Assembly: GCF_002025705.1 (NCBI RefSeq)
Contig: NZ_CP018846.1
Location: forward strand, 2,781,501-2,845,500
Length of the DNA: 64,000 nucleotides
DNA from: Pseudomonas putida
GTDB taxonomy: Bacteria > Pseudomonadota > Gammaproteobacteria > Pseudomonadales > Pseudomonadaceae
Direction of reading: 5' to 3'
Within the stretch, counting starts at the first letter, position 1. Each line of letters starts with the position of its first letter. A program made the position numbers and the translations under genes. A model generated the notes under the pieces. The model was not told where the DNA came from. It did no database searches and saw only the letters and a list, made by a program, of their open reading frames with translations. Shown in pieces: positions 46,348-56,173 of the stretch.

Positions 46348-47445
46348 ATGAAACTCTTGCAACCCCTGCAGATCGGACCCCTGACCCTGCCCAACCGCGT
46401 GTTCATGGCCCCGCTCACCCGCCTGCGCAGCCTCGAACCTGGCGATGTACCTACACCGATGATGGCCGAGTACTACCGCCAGCGCGCCAGCGCCGGCCTG
46501 ATCATCACCGAAGCCACGCAGATCTCCTTCCAGGCCAAGGGTTATTCCGGCTCGCCAGGCATTCACAGCGCCGAACAGATCGCCGCCTGGCAAGTGGTCA
46601 ACCAGGGCATCCACGCCGAAGGCGGCCACAGCGCCGTGCAGGTCTGGCACACCGGTCGCGTTTCGCACACCTCGCTGCAACCCGACGGTGAAGCACCGGT
46701 TGCGCCGTCGGCCCTGCCGGCCAACGCCCGCACTACCCTGCGCGACGAACAAGGCAACCTGGTGCGGGTGGAAACTTCCGCTCCCCGTGCCCTGGGCGAA
46801 GACGAGATTGCCGCGATCGTTGCCGACTTCGGCCAGGCTGCTGCCAACGCCCGTGAGGCCGGTTTCGACTTCATCGAACTGCATGCCGCCCACGGCTACT
46901 TGCTGCACCAGTTCCTTACCCCGAGCGCCAACCAGCGCGAAGACCGTTACGGCGGCAGCGTCGAGAACCGTGCGCGTATCGTGCTCGAAGCCGTGGACGC
47001 GGCGATCGCCAGCTGGAGCGCTGATCGCATTGGTATCCGTGTGTTCCCGCTGGGTGGCTTCAATGGCGTGGACAACGGCGAAGACCAGGAAGCTGCCGGC
47101 TTGTACCTGATCAAGGAACTGGCCAAGCGCAACCTCGCCTACCTGCACCTGTCCGAGCCGGACTGGGCGGGTGGCAAGCCGCTGCGCGATTCATTCCGTG
47201 AGCAGATTCGGGCAGCCTACCCCGGCGTGATCATCGCGGCGGGCGCCTATACCGCCGAGAAAGGCGAAGACCTGATCGGTCGTGGGCTGATCGATGCCGT
47301 TGCCTTTGGGCGCAGCTACATCGCCAACCCGGACCTGGTGGAGCGGCTGCGGGTGCAGGCGCCGTTGAACGAGCATCGTGCGCAGTTCGACTATGCCAAC
47401 GGGCCTGAGGGGTATACGGATTATCCGTTCCTGAAGCAGGCCTGA
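46348..47445 (+). CDS. Old yellow enzyme / alkene reductase (NemA-like)
   Basis: A 365-residue FMN-dependent ene-reductase. It starts [23 protein letters not shown]-binding blocks are MAPLTRLRS and [11 protein letters not shown]; the active-site pair and Tyr are in [32 protein letters not shown] and [18 protein letters not shown] follow. It reduces activated double bonds such as N-ethylmaleimide or enones and sometimes nitro groups, using NAD(P)H. TTTGGAGCAGCA precedes the ATG at 46348. Longer in-frame starts read through REP sequences. Confidence 0.9.
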   Translation: MKLLQPLQIGPLTLPNRVFMAPLTRLRSLEPGDVPTPMMAEYYRQRASAGLIITEATQISFQAKGYSGSPGIHSAEQIAAWQVVNQGIHAEGGHSAVQVWHTGRVSHTSLQPDGEAPVAPSALPANARTTLRDEQGNLVRVETSAPRALGEDEIAAIVADFGQAAANAREAGFDFIELHAAHGYLLHQFLTPSANQREDRYGGSVENRARIVLEAVDAAIASWSADRIGIRVFPLGGFNGVDNGEDQEAAGLYLIKELAKRNLAYLHLSEPDWAGGKPLRDSFREQIRAAYPGVIIAAGAYTAEKGEDLIGRGLIDAVAFGRSYIANPDLVERLRVQAPLNEHRAQFDYANGPEGYTDYPFLKQA

Positions 47446-47477
47446 GGGATCGACGCGAGATATTCAGCGCCTTTGAG

Positions 47478-47687
47478 ATCGAGCGCCGCCCGCGCGGCGC
47501 ATCGCGGATGAATCCGCTCCTACATTTGTTGCAACGTGGCCATGCCTGTGAGGCCATGGTTGTCAGCCTTGTTTGCAATACTCAAGACATGCACCAAGGC
47601 TGGCGACCATGGCGTAACAGGTTCGGCACGTTGCAACAAATGTAGGAGCGGATTCATCCGCGATGCGCCGCGCGGGCGGCGCGCGAT
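47478..47687. repeat. 210-bp palindromic MITE-like element, copy 2
   Basis: Arms 47478-47537 and 47628-47687 (60 bp each) are nearly perfect inverted copies with the same sequence as in the element at 4304. The 90-bp centre is about 89% identical to that of copy 1 in reverse orientation. It lies between the convergent OYE and LLM-oxidoreductase genes. Confidence 0.8.
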
Positions 47688-47712
47688 TTACGCACCACCA
47701 CAACCCCAAGCC

Positions 47713-48693
<981 letters not shown>

Positions 48694-48792
48694 GGGGTCT
48701 CCAGATGGATTATCAGTGACGCCAGTGTCTGCGCTGCTACACCAGCGATAAACCCGAAATCAGGCCCCACATACGGGCCTGGCAGTCCCCAA

Positions 48793-49704
48793 TCAGTCCT
48801 CCCAGGGCACTCCCTGCTCCCAGCTCGCCACCAGAAGGTCGATGAACCCGCGTACCCTTGGCGACAGGTGCCGCTTGCTCGGGTAAACCACGCGGATCGG
48901 ATCGGCTGGCGGCCGGTAGCCGTGCAACACCTCCACCAACGTGCCTGCGCGCAGGTCGTTGCCGGTGATGTAGGTTGGCAGGTGAATCAGGCCGAAACCG
49001 GCCCGTGCGCCGTCGAGCATTGCCTCGGAACTGTCGATGTTCAACCGCCCGGGCTCCTCGCACAGGTGCAGCCCTTCGGCGGTATGGAAGCGCCAGGGCA
49101 TCGACTTCTCGCCAGCCAGGAAGGTGATCTTGTCATGCCCGTAAAGGGCCGCTGGTGCCTGCGGCACGCCGTGCTGACCGAGGTATTCGGGCGAGGCGCA
49201 GGTGACGAACTGCTGCCAGGCGACCGTGCGGGTCAACAGCTGCGAATCTTCCTTGGGCGCGCCGATGCGCACGGCAACGTCGACGCCCTCCTCGACCAGG
49301 TCGACGAAACGGTCAGTGAAACGAATGTCTGCCCGTAGGTCTGGCCACTGCTTGAGGTAGGCATCGAGAATCGGCAGTACATGACGCTGGCCGAGCGACA
49401 GCGGTGCGGTGAGGCGCAAGGTGCCGGTGGGTTTGCCACGGCGCTGCGCCATGGTGCTTTCCACCTCATCCAGGTCGTCGAGAATCTGCCGCCAGCGCTC
49501 GAAGGCCACCAGGCCCTCATCGGTCAGGCTCAGCTTGCGCGTGGTGCGGTTTAGCAGGCGCACCGCCATGCGCGCTTCCAGCCGGGCGATGCTCTTGCCA
49601 ACCGCCGAGCGGGTCAGGCCCAGGCTGGCCGCCGCGGCGGTGAAGCTGCCGGCCTTCACGGCACTGACGAAGGCGGCGATGTCGCCGAAGCGGTTGGGTT
49701 CCAT
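48793..49704 (-). CDS. LysR family transcriptional regulator
   Basis: A 303-residue LTTR. The HTH is at ~1-60 (DIAAFVSAVKAGSFTAAAASLGLTRSAVGKSI), then the linker and the effector domain with RFTDRFVDLVEEGVDVAVRIG, which is the CrgA/DsdC-like ('AaeR-type') group. It may regulate the LLM oxidoreductase gene that follows. Inducer unknown. Confidence 0.9.
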   Translation of the reverse strand: MEPNRFGDIAAFVSAVKAGSFTAAAASLGLTRSAVGKSIARLEARMAVRLLNRTTRKLSLTDEGLVAFERWRQILDDLDEVESTMAQRRGKPTGTLRLTAPLSLGQRHVLPILDAYLKQWPDLRADIRFTDRFVDLVEEGVDVAVRIGAPKEDSQLLTRTVAWQQFVTCASPEYLGQHGVPQAPAALYGHDKITFLAGEKSMPWRFHTAEGLHLCEEPGRLNIDSSEAMLDGARAGFGLIHLPTYITGNDLRAGTLVEVLHGYRPPADPIRVVYPSKRHLSPRVRGFIDLLVASWEQGVPWED

Positions 49705-49773
49705 GGCGGGTTCCTGGGCATACTGAAGGCCGGCTTAAATGGGTGCGAATCGCAGTATTGCAAGGGCATGCGC

Positions 49774-50829
49774 TCAACGCTCGCTCCAGGCGGCCAATGG
49801 CAATGGCGGTTGCTGGTCGAGGATGCGCCGCCAGATCAATGCCAGGTCACCGTTTTGCAGCATCGCTCCGATACCAGCGCCGGCCCCGCGGCTTGGCGTA
49901 TCGGCAACCCACTGCCCCTGGCTATCGCGATGGGCCATGTTGAAACGGAAGGTGTAGTTGCCGGGGATGCCCATGCGCAGGTCCGTGACCACCAGCTGGT
50001 CGCCGACCACGTCATAGCGCAGCCAGCCTCCGGTAAACCAGCGCAGGCGTTCGAGCAGAGGCGCATCCTGCAGGGCATTGCCCGCCTCCAGGTTCAGTGG
50101 CAGGCGCTGCATTTCCGGTGGTTCGCGGTCAAAGGTGCTGCTGATGCCTTCGTAATAGAAGCCATCCGTGGTCTTGGCCAGCACCCGCCAGACCAGGCTG
50201 TTGAACGCGATTGGCACGGCACGTACCTCGCTTGCCTGGATGCCTTGCTGCTCGAGCGCCAGTTGAAAACGCTGCTCGGCGGCGATGCGCCCGGCCAGAC
50301 CAAACCCCAGGTAGGCTGTGCTGAACACCAGCGCCAGGCTCAACACCTGCACGGCTCTCGCCTTCAACCCTTTGAAGGCGGCGTACAGGACAGCCAGCAA
50401 CAGCGGCACGGTATACACAGGGTCGATGATGAACACTGCCGCCCAGCTCAGCGGGGTGAACTGCAGCGGCCAGAACAGCTGAGTGCCGTAGACCGTGAAC
50501 GTATCGAGGATGGGGTGGGTCACCAGTACCAGCCAGAACGCCAGGAACAGCCGCGCCAGGGTATACCCTTTGTCGGGCCACCGCGTTCGGGCAAGCGGGT
50601 TGACCAACAAGGCCAGCAACAAGGCCAGCCCGGTGAGGACGAAGATCGAATGGGAGAAACCGCGATGGTAGGTCATCTGCGACACCGGGTCGGCGTAGCG
50701 AATGACCACGTCGAGGTCCGGCACGGTGCCCAGTGCAGCGCCATAGATGAGCGAGCGGCGGCCCTGGATGCGGCCGAGCACCGTGCCTTGCAGCGCAGCA
50801 CCGAGCACGGCTTGGGTGATGGAGTCCAA
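49774..50829 (-). CDS. YdjM/DUF457-type membrane metal-dependent hydrolase
   Basis: A 351-residue protein. The N-terminal membrane part (~1-150) has the metal-ligand pattern AALGTVPDLDVVIRY, HRGFSHSIFV and THPILDTFTVYG, followed by helices to ~185. The C-terminal ~160 residues are a soluble extension. This is the LexA-regulated, inner-membrane 'metal-dependent hydrolase' family; substrate unknown. Confidence 0.85.
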   Translation of the reverse strand: MDSITQAVLGAALQGTVLGRIQGRRSLIYGAALGTVPDLDVVIRYADPVSQMTYHRGFSHSIFVLTGLALLLALLVNPLARTRWPDKGYTLARLFLAFWLVLVTHPILDTFTVYGTQLFWPLQFTPLSWAAVFIIDPVYTVPLLLAVLYAAFKGLKARAVQVLSLALVFSTAYLGFGLAGRIAAEQRFQLALEQQGIQASEVRAVPIAFNSLVWRVLAKTTDGFYYEGISSTFDREPPEMQRLPLNLEAGNALQDAPLLERLRWFTGGWLRYDVVGDQLVVTDLRMGIPGNYTFRFNMAHRDSQGQWVADTPSRGAGAGIGAMLQNGDLALIWRRILDQQPPLPLAAWSER

Positions 50830-50923
50830 TGTCAGGCTTCCTCAATGACAATTGAGGAAACCTAACCCCCGATACCTGGGTGGCGCAATCTCTGCTGTGT
50901 GACAACAAATGGCCGGTAATGCC

Positions 50924-52174
50924 TTAGAACAGTTGCCAGGTGTACACCAGGGTCAACCGGTTCTCGTCGATGTCACTGCGGTAGTTGGACCGCGCCATGG
51001 CATTCCTCACCCTGATACCCAGCCCCTTGAGCACGCCACTCTGCACGGCATAGCCAAGATCCAGATCGCGTTCACGGTCCTTGCCCTCGTACCCCTGGCC
51101 CGTGTCGACATTGTTGCCGGTGATGTAGCGTACCGTTGCCGTCAACCCTGGCACGCCCATCGCCGCGAAGTTGTAGTCATAACGCACCTGGTACGAGCGC
51201 TCGTCGGTATAGGCGAACTCATAGGTCGGCACTTCATTGCCCAACGGCGAGATATTGGCGAACACCCGTGGGAACGGGCTGTCGCCATAGATGCCCTGGT
51301 AGCCGGCGTGGAAGCTGTGGCCGCCATGCCGGGCGGTGAACATCGAGAAGAACGCCTGGTTGTCGATCCGGCCCAGCAGCGCATCGCCATCCTCGCGGGC
51401 GGTGAAATAGCCAAGGTTGGCGCTCAGCACCCAGTCCCCCACTGGTTTGCTGTGCTTCAGGCCAACGAACCCCTGGTGGTAGATGTCCTCAAGCTGCCCG
51501 TACCAGAGGCTGACGCTGCTCTGGTTGGCATTGAACGCATAGTCGCCGCCCACATAGTTGAAGGCATCGCTCTCGGCCTGGCGCTGGGGCACGTGGCCAA
51601 GCATGGCGTTCATCTTGCCGTCGCCGCCCTCGTTGCGCAGGTGCGTGCTGGTCAGGTGCCCGGCCTGCACGGTCAGCCCGTCGATTTCCGCCGAGCTGAT
51701 GCTGGTGCCCTGATAGGTCGGCGGCAGCAGGCGGATATCGCTGAAGGTCAGTACCGGCAGGTTGGGTTGCAATTCGCCCACGCGCAGTTCGGTCTTCGAC
51801 AGCCTGGCCTTGAGCGTGGGTGCGATGCGGCTGTACTCGTCGGCTGCGCGGCCATCACCGTGCACCGGCAGCAAACCGGTGTTGACCCGGTCCGGGCTGC
51901 TGTCGAGCTTGATGCCGAGCAGCCCCAGGGCATCGACGCCAAAGCCAACCGGGCCCGGCGTGTAGCCGGACTTGAAGTCGAGGATGAAGCCTTGGGCCCA
52001 TTCCTCGGCCTTGGACTGCTGGTTGGCACCGACGATATCGGAAAAGTCACGGCTGAAGTAGTAATTGCGGGCGCTGAGGCTGGCTTTGGCATCCTCGAAG
52101 AAACCGCCTTCGGCGGCGAGCAAGGAAGGGCTGAGCAAAGTCAGCCCGATGGCAACGCAAGGGATGTGGTTCAT
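50924..52174 (-). CDS. benF: OprD-family porin (BenF)
   Basis: A 416-residue outer-membrane beta-barrel with a signal peptide (~1-20, SLLAAEGGF). It has the OprD start GFFEDAKASLSARNYYFSRDF and ends in YTWQLF with the C-terminal Phe needed for assembly. It lies 54 bases after benE in the benzoate cluster, so a benzoate/aromatic acid channel is likely. Confidence 0.9.
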   Translation of the reverse strand: MNHIPCVAIGLTLLSPSLLAAEGGFFEDAKASLSARNYYFSRDFSDIVGANQQSKAEEWAQGFILDFKSGYTPGPVGFGVDALGLLGIKLDSSPDRVNTGLLPVHGDGRAADEYSRIAPTLKARLSKTELRVGELQPNLPVLTFSDIRLLPPTYQGTSISSAEIDGLTVQAGHLTSTHLRNEGGDGKMNAMLGHVPQRQAESDAFNYVGGDYAFNANQSSVSLWYGQLEDIYHQGFVGLKHSKPVGDWVLSANLGYFTAREDGDALLGRIDNQAFFSMFTARHGGHSFHAGYQGIYGDSPFPRVFANISPLGNEVPTYEFAYTDERSYQVRYDYNFAAMGVPGLTATVRYITGNNVDTGQGYEGKDRERDLDLGYAVQSGVLKGLGIRVRNAMARSNYRSDIDENRLTLVYTWQLF

Positions 52175-52228
52175 TCCGAAGCTCTCTTGATCTTGTTGTT
52201 ATGGATAAAGCGCGGGGGAACACGGGTT

Positions 52229-53428
52229 TCAGGGCGTGCGGCGCAGCACCTCCCTGGGTTGCGGGCGACGCAGGCGCAGCAGCGCATGGGCCAGCAGGCC
52301 GAACAGCAGCCCCCAGAACGCCGCCGACAGGCCAAGGAAAGACACCCCCGAAGCGGTGACCAGGAAGGTGAACAGCCCGGCATCGCGTTCGCTGGGTTCG
52401 GCCAGGCTGCGCGCCAGGGCCTCGCTGATTGCGCCGTACAGGGCAAGGCCGGCCAGCGCGGCAATCAATGCCGCCGGGAACGCGGCAAACAACGACATCA
52501 ACGTTGCCCCGGCAATCCCCAGCAGCAGGTACACCGCGCTGCCCGCGACGGCCGCAACGTAGCGCCGGCGCGGGCTTTCATGGGCTTCAGGGCCGGTGCA
52601 CAGGCTGGCGGTGACGGCTGCGAGGTTCAGGCCATGGCAACCGAACGGCGCAAGCAGCGCACCGGCCAGCGCGCTGGCGCTGATCAACGGGCTGGCCGGC
52701 GTGCCGTAACCGGCGTTGCGCAGCACGGCCATGCCCGGCATGAACTGCCCCGTCAGTGCGACCAGCACCATGGGCAGCGCCAGGCTGAAGGTTGCCGCCA
52801 GGCTGAATTGCGGGGTGATCCACTGTGGCGAAGCCAGCTCCAGCACCAGCGCCTCGCTGCGAAAGGCACCGCTGGCCAAGGTCACCACGGCGCCTGCACA
52901 CAGCACAGCGGCCACGGCGTACCGCGGTTGCAGCCTGCGCATCAGCAAGTAGGTGGTGAACATGGCCAGGACCAGCACGGGCTGCACCGGCAGTGCCCGG
53001 AAAACCTCGGTACCGAAGCTGAAAAGAATACCGGCCTGCATGCCGGCCGCAATGGAGCCTGGCAGGCGCGCAATGATGCGGTCAAAGGCCCCGCTGATGC
53101 CAATCAGCAGCAGGACCAGGTTGGCCACCAGGTACGCACCCACCGCCTGCTCCAGGCCCAGATGCGGCAAGGCGGTGACCAGCAGCGCCGAACCCGGGAT
53201 CGACCAGGCGATCACCACCGGCACCCGATAATGCAGGCTGAGCACGGCGCCGAGCACGGCACTGCCCATGGACACGGCCCAGACCCAGGACGACAGCATG
53301 CCGTGGGACAGGCCGGCGGCTTCGGCGGCATGGAAGATGATCACCAGCGGGCCGGCGTAGGAAATCAGGGTCGCGATGCAGCCGGCGACCAGGGCTGACA
53401 GGGAGCAGTCCTTGAGCAGGGTTTTCAT
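52229..53428 (-). CDS. benE: Benzoate/H+ symporter BenE
   Basis: A 399-residue, 12-helix transporter of the BenE family: CIATLISYAGPLVIIFHAAEAAGLS, WAVSMGSAVLGAVLSLHYRVP and QAGILFSFGTEVFRALP are typical. It should bring benzoate across the inner membrane. It is between catA and benF. A ribosome binding site lies before the ATG at 53428; a longer frame (to 53545) overlaps a REP and is rejected. Confidence 0.92.
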   Translation of the reverse strand: MKTLLKDCSLSALVAGCIATLISYAGPLVIIFHAAEAAGLSHGMLSSWVWAVSMGSAVLGAVLSLHYRVPVVIAWSIPGSALLVTALPHLGLEQAVGAYLVANLVLLLIGISGAFDRIIARLPGSIAAGMQAGILFSFGTEVFRALPVQPVLVLAMFTTYLLMRRLQPRYAVAAVLCAGAVVTLASGAFRSEALVLELASPQWITPQFSLAATFSLALPMVLVALTGQFMPGMAVLRNAGYGTPASPLISASALAGALLAPFGCHGLNLAAVTASLCTGPEAHESPRRRYVAAVAGSAVYLLLGIAGATLMSLFAAFPAALIAALAGLALYGAISEALARSLAEPSERDAGLFTFLVTASGVSFLGLSAAFWGLLFGLLAHALLRLRRPQPREVLRRTP

Positions 53429-53515
53429 GGGATTTCTCGCAAGGCTCAGGCCGGCCTTGGTGGCAGGCTCTTGTTCTGTGTTGCTTCCTTCGCGGGTGAA
53501 TCGGGGCGCCGAACC

Positions 53516-53590
53516 GCCGCTCCCACAGGGATGGCGCACATCCATAGGTTTGTGGTGATCCTGTGGGAGCGGGCTTGCCCGCGAAGAAGC
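53516..53590. repeat. REP element between catA and benE
   Basis: A standard REP (tgtgggagcgggcttgcccg, 53562) with a degraded inverted partner (cgctcccacagg, 53518) inside the ben-cat operon. It may cause partial termination or RNA processing. Confidence 0.7.
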
Positions 53591-53602
53591 CAGCGCGGTG
53601 TA

Positions 53603-54517
53603 TCAGGCTTCCTGAAGTGCCCGAGGACGCCCGCTGCGGTGCTCATCCTCGGTTGCAAGGGCTTTCTGCAACTGGAAGTCGAACTTCAACTCGGCATGGC
53701 GGCCTTCAGCCCCTTCATGGAACACCACCTCACCCACCAGCCCGTCACGCGTGGCATAGGCAAAGTCATCCCACAGGTACTTGTCCCCGGCCAGGTTGAT
53801 CTGCGTGGTCAGGTGGCGGTGGCCGGGTGCCGAAATGAAGAAGTGCACATGGGCCGGGCGCTGGCCGTGACGGCCGAGCAGGTCCAGGCACTCCTGGGTC
53901 GGGCCCTGCGGGTCGCAGCCATAGCCCGACGGCACGATGGAGCGGGCGCGGTAGCGGCCTTCGGCATCGGTGACGATGCGCCGGCGCAGGTTGTACTCTG
54001 ACTGGCTTTGATCGAAGAACGAGTAAGTGCCACGCGTGTTGGCATGCCACAGGTCGACGATGGCCCCGGCCAGCGGCTGGCCCTGAGGGTCGAACACCTG
54101 GCCTTCGAGGAACATGACGGTAGCCACGCCCTCCTCGCTGCCGTCGTCCATGCGCACTTCACCCTGGGCGAGCGGCGCGCCGGCCACATACAGCGGGCCT
54201 TCGATGGTGCGCGGGGTGCCGCCGCTCAAGCCGGCTTCGGCGTCCTTGGCATCCTGCAGCAGGTCGATGAAGTGCTCGATGCCCAGGCCCGCCACCAGCA
54301 GCCCGGCTTCACCGCGCCCGCCGAGACGGTTGAGGTAGTCGACGGCGTGCCAGAACTCGTCCTCGGTGATTTCCAGGTCCTCGATCAGGCGTGCGGTGTC
54401 CTGCAGCACGCGCTGAATGATGCGTTTCAGGCGCGGGCTACCCTCGTCATTGGCAAAGCCGGCGGCTTCTTCGAAGAACTTCTGGATATCGGCAGTGTGG
54501 GAAATCTTCACGGTCAT
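53603..54517 (-). CDS. catA: Catechol 1,2-dioxygenase
   Basis: A 304-residue intradiol dioxygenase that cleaves catechol to cis,cis-muconate. The iron ligands are Tyr165 (TRGTYS), Tyr199 (PSGYG), His223 and His225 (RPAHVHFF). The N-terminal helical dimerisation region covers ~1-100. It sits downstream of catB and catC, so the order catB-catC-catA is embedded in the ben operon. Confidence 0.95.
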   Translation of the reverse strand: MTVKISHTADIQKFFEEAAGFANDEGSPRLKRIIQRVLQDTARLIEDLEITEDEFWHAVDYLNRLGGRGEAGLLVAGLGIEHFIDLLQDAKDAEAGLSGGTPRTIEGPLYVAGAPLAQGEVRMDDGSEEGVATVMFLEGQVFDPQGQPLAGAIVDLWHANTRGTYSFFDQSQSEYNLRRRIVTDAEGRYRARSIVPSGYGCDPQGPTQECLDLLGRHGQRPAHVHFFISAPGHRHLTTQINLAGDKYLWDDFAYATRDGLVGEVVFHEGAEGRHAELKFDFQLQKALATEDEHRSGRPRALQEA

Positions 54518-54556
54518 GATGGTTACCTCATCTTGTTCTTGTGCAAAAGGCTGGGA

Positions 54557-54847
54557 TCAGCGGTCGTCGCTGTGGATCGACGAGGGGTGGCGGCACAGGC
54601 CGTCGACCTCGATGTCCATGTACGGGAACAGCGGCAGCTGCATCAGGGTGTCGTGCAGCGCCTCGACGCTGGGCACGTCGAACACGCTGTAGTTGGCGTA
54701 GTGCCCGGCGATGCGCCACAGGTGGCGCCAGGTGCCCTCGCGCTGCAGGCGCTGAGCCAGTTCCTTCTCGTCGGCCTTCAGTTGCGCGGCCTTGGCCGGG
54801 TCCATGTCGACCGGCAGTTTCACGGTCATCTTCACGTGGAACAGCAT
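54557..54847 (-). CDS. catC: Muconolactone delta-isomerase
   Basis: A 96-residue ferredoxin-fold enzyme (MLFHVKMTVKLPVDMDP start, WRIAGHYANYSVFDV middle) that converts muconolactone to beta-ketoadipate enol-lactone. Length and sequence match CatC closely. The ATG at 54847 has AGGAG upstream. It lies 39 bases before catA; REPs separate it from catB. Confidence 0.95.
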   Translation of the reverse strand: MLFHVKMTVKLPVDMDPAKAAQLKADEKELAQRLQREGTWRHLWRIAGHYANYSVFDVPSVEALHDTLMQLPLFPYMDIEVDGLCRHPSSIHSDDR

Positions 54848-54894
54848 GCTGCTTTCTCCTGTCTTGCAAATGTCCAAAGGCGTGCACGGCTTCT

Positions 54895-55006
54895 TGTAGG
54901 AGCGGCTTCAGCCGCGAACCTGTGGGAGCGGGCTTGCCCGCGAACACGGGCGAAGCCCGTGCCATCCACCGAGTTGCCTGTTTCGCGGGCAAGCCCGCTC
55001 CCACAG
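54895..55006. repeat. REP cluster between catB and catC
   Basis: Three REP cores: taggagcggcttcagccgcg (54898), a second at 54921 (tgtgggagcgggcttgcccg) and its inverted partner at 54983. They make a large hairpin between two genes that are normally tightly linked. Confidence 0.8.
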
Positions 55007-55021
55007 TGTGGGGTGTGTTTC

Positions 55022-56143
55022 TCAGCGGCGGGCAAAGCGCGCCAGGCGTTGTTCGTCAAGAGTCAGCCCCAGGCCCGGGGTGCGTGGCACGTGCAACTGG
55101 AAGTCGTGGTACTGCGGCGGCTCATTGACGATCTCTTCGGTCAGCAGCAGTGGCCCGAACAGCTCGGTGCCCCAGGTCAGCTGGCGCAGGGTGAGGAAGG
55201 CATGGGCCGACGCCAGGGTGCCGATCGAGCCTTCGAGCATGGTCCCGCCGTACAGGGCGATGCCCGCCGCTTCGGCGATCTGCGCGGTGCGCAGCACGGC
55301 GCGCGGGCCGCCGTTCTTGGCAATTTTCAGAGCGAAGATGCTGGCGGCGCCATCGGCAGCCAGGCTGAAGGCGTCTTCGACGCTCTCGATGGATTCGTCG
55401 GCCATGATCGGCGCCGGGCTGCGCTGGTTCAGGCGCACCTGGCCGCCACGGTTGATGCGCGAAATCGGCTGTTCGATCAGGTCGATGCCGTTGTCGCCCA
55501 GCACCTGGCAGGCGCGGATGGCTTGCGATTCGTCCCAGTACTGGTTGACGTCGACGCGTACGCTGGCGCGCTCGCCCAGCTCGCGCTTGATCGCCATCAC
55601 GTGCTTCAGGTCCTGCTCCAACGGGTTGGCGCCGATCTTCAGCTTGAACACCCGGTGGCGACGCACCTCCAGCATGTGCTCGGCCTCGGCGATGTCGCGG
55701 TTGGTGTCGCCGCTGGCCAGGGTCCAGGCCACTTCCAGGCTGTCACGCACGCGCCCGCCGAGCAGCTCGCTGACCGGCAGGCCAAGGCGCTTGCCCTGGG
55801 CGTCGAGCAAGGCGCTTTCGATGCCGGACTTGGCGAAGGTATTGCCCTTGGCCAGCTTGTCGAGCTTGAGCATGGCGGCGTTGATGTTGTCCGCTGGCAG
55901 GCCGATCAGCGCTGGCGCCAGGTGTGCGTCGATATTGGCCTTGATGCCCTCGGGGCTTTCGTAGCCATAGGCCAGGCCGCCGATGGTGGTGGCCTCGCCG
56001 ATGCCTTCCACGCCGTCGCTGCAGCGCAGGCGCAGCACCACCAGGGTCTGCTGCTGCATGGTGTGCATGGCCAGCTTGTGCGGGCGGATGGTCGGCAGGT
56101 CGACGATGATCGCGTCCAGCCGTTCGATGGTCGGGCTTGTCAT
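55022..56143 (-). CDS. catB: Muconate cycloisomerase
   Basis: A 373-residue enolase-superfamily enzyme that lactonises cis,cis-muconate. The KxK motif is in FKLKIGANP, metal ligands in VDVNQYWDE (Asp), LIEQPI (Glu) and IMADESIES (Asp), and the late catalytic Lys in ALKIAKNGG. It lies 30 bases after the MFS gene stop, so they are in one operon. Confidence 0.95.
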   Translation of the reverse strand: MTSPTIERLDAIIVDLPTIRPHKLAMHTMQQQTLVVLRLRCSDGVEGIGEATTIGGLAYGYESPEGIKANIDAHLAPALIGLPADNINAAMLKLDKLAKGNTFAKSGIESALLDAQGKRLGLPVSELLGGRVRDSLEVAWTLASGDTNRDIAEAEHMLEVRRHRVFKLKIGANPLEQDLKHVMAIKRELGERASVRVDVNQYWDESQAIRACQVLGDNGIDLIEQPISRINRGGQVRLNQRSPAPIMADESIESVEDAFSLAADGAASIFALKIAKNGGPRAVLRTAQIAEAAGIALYGGTMLEGSIGTLASAHAFLTLRQLTWGTELFGPLLLTEEIVNEPPQYHDFQLHVPRTPGLGLTLDEQRLARFARR

Positions 56144-56173
56144 GCAAAAGCTCCATTTCAGTCAGTAGAAGAG

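Noticed and set aside
50909..53398. 829-codon open frame on the plus strand antisense to benF and benE
   Set aside because: It is the mirror of two clear membrane-protein genes, with shadow-type composition (QHGQRQ-like runs) and no ribosome binding site.
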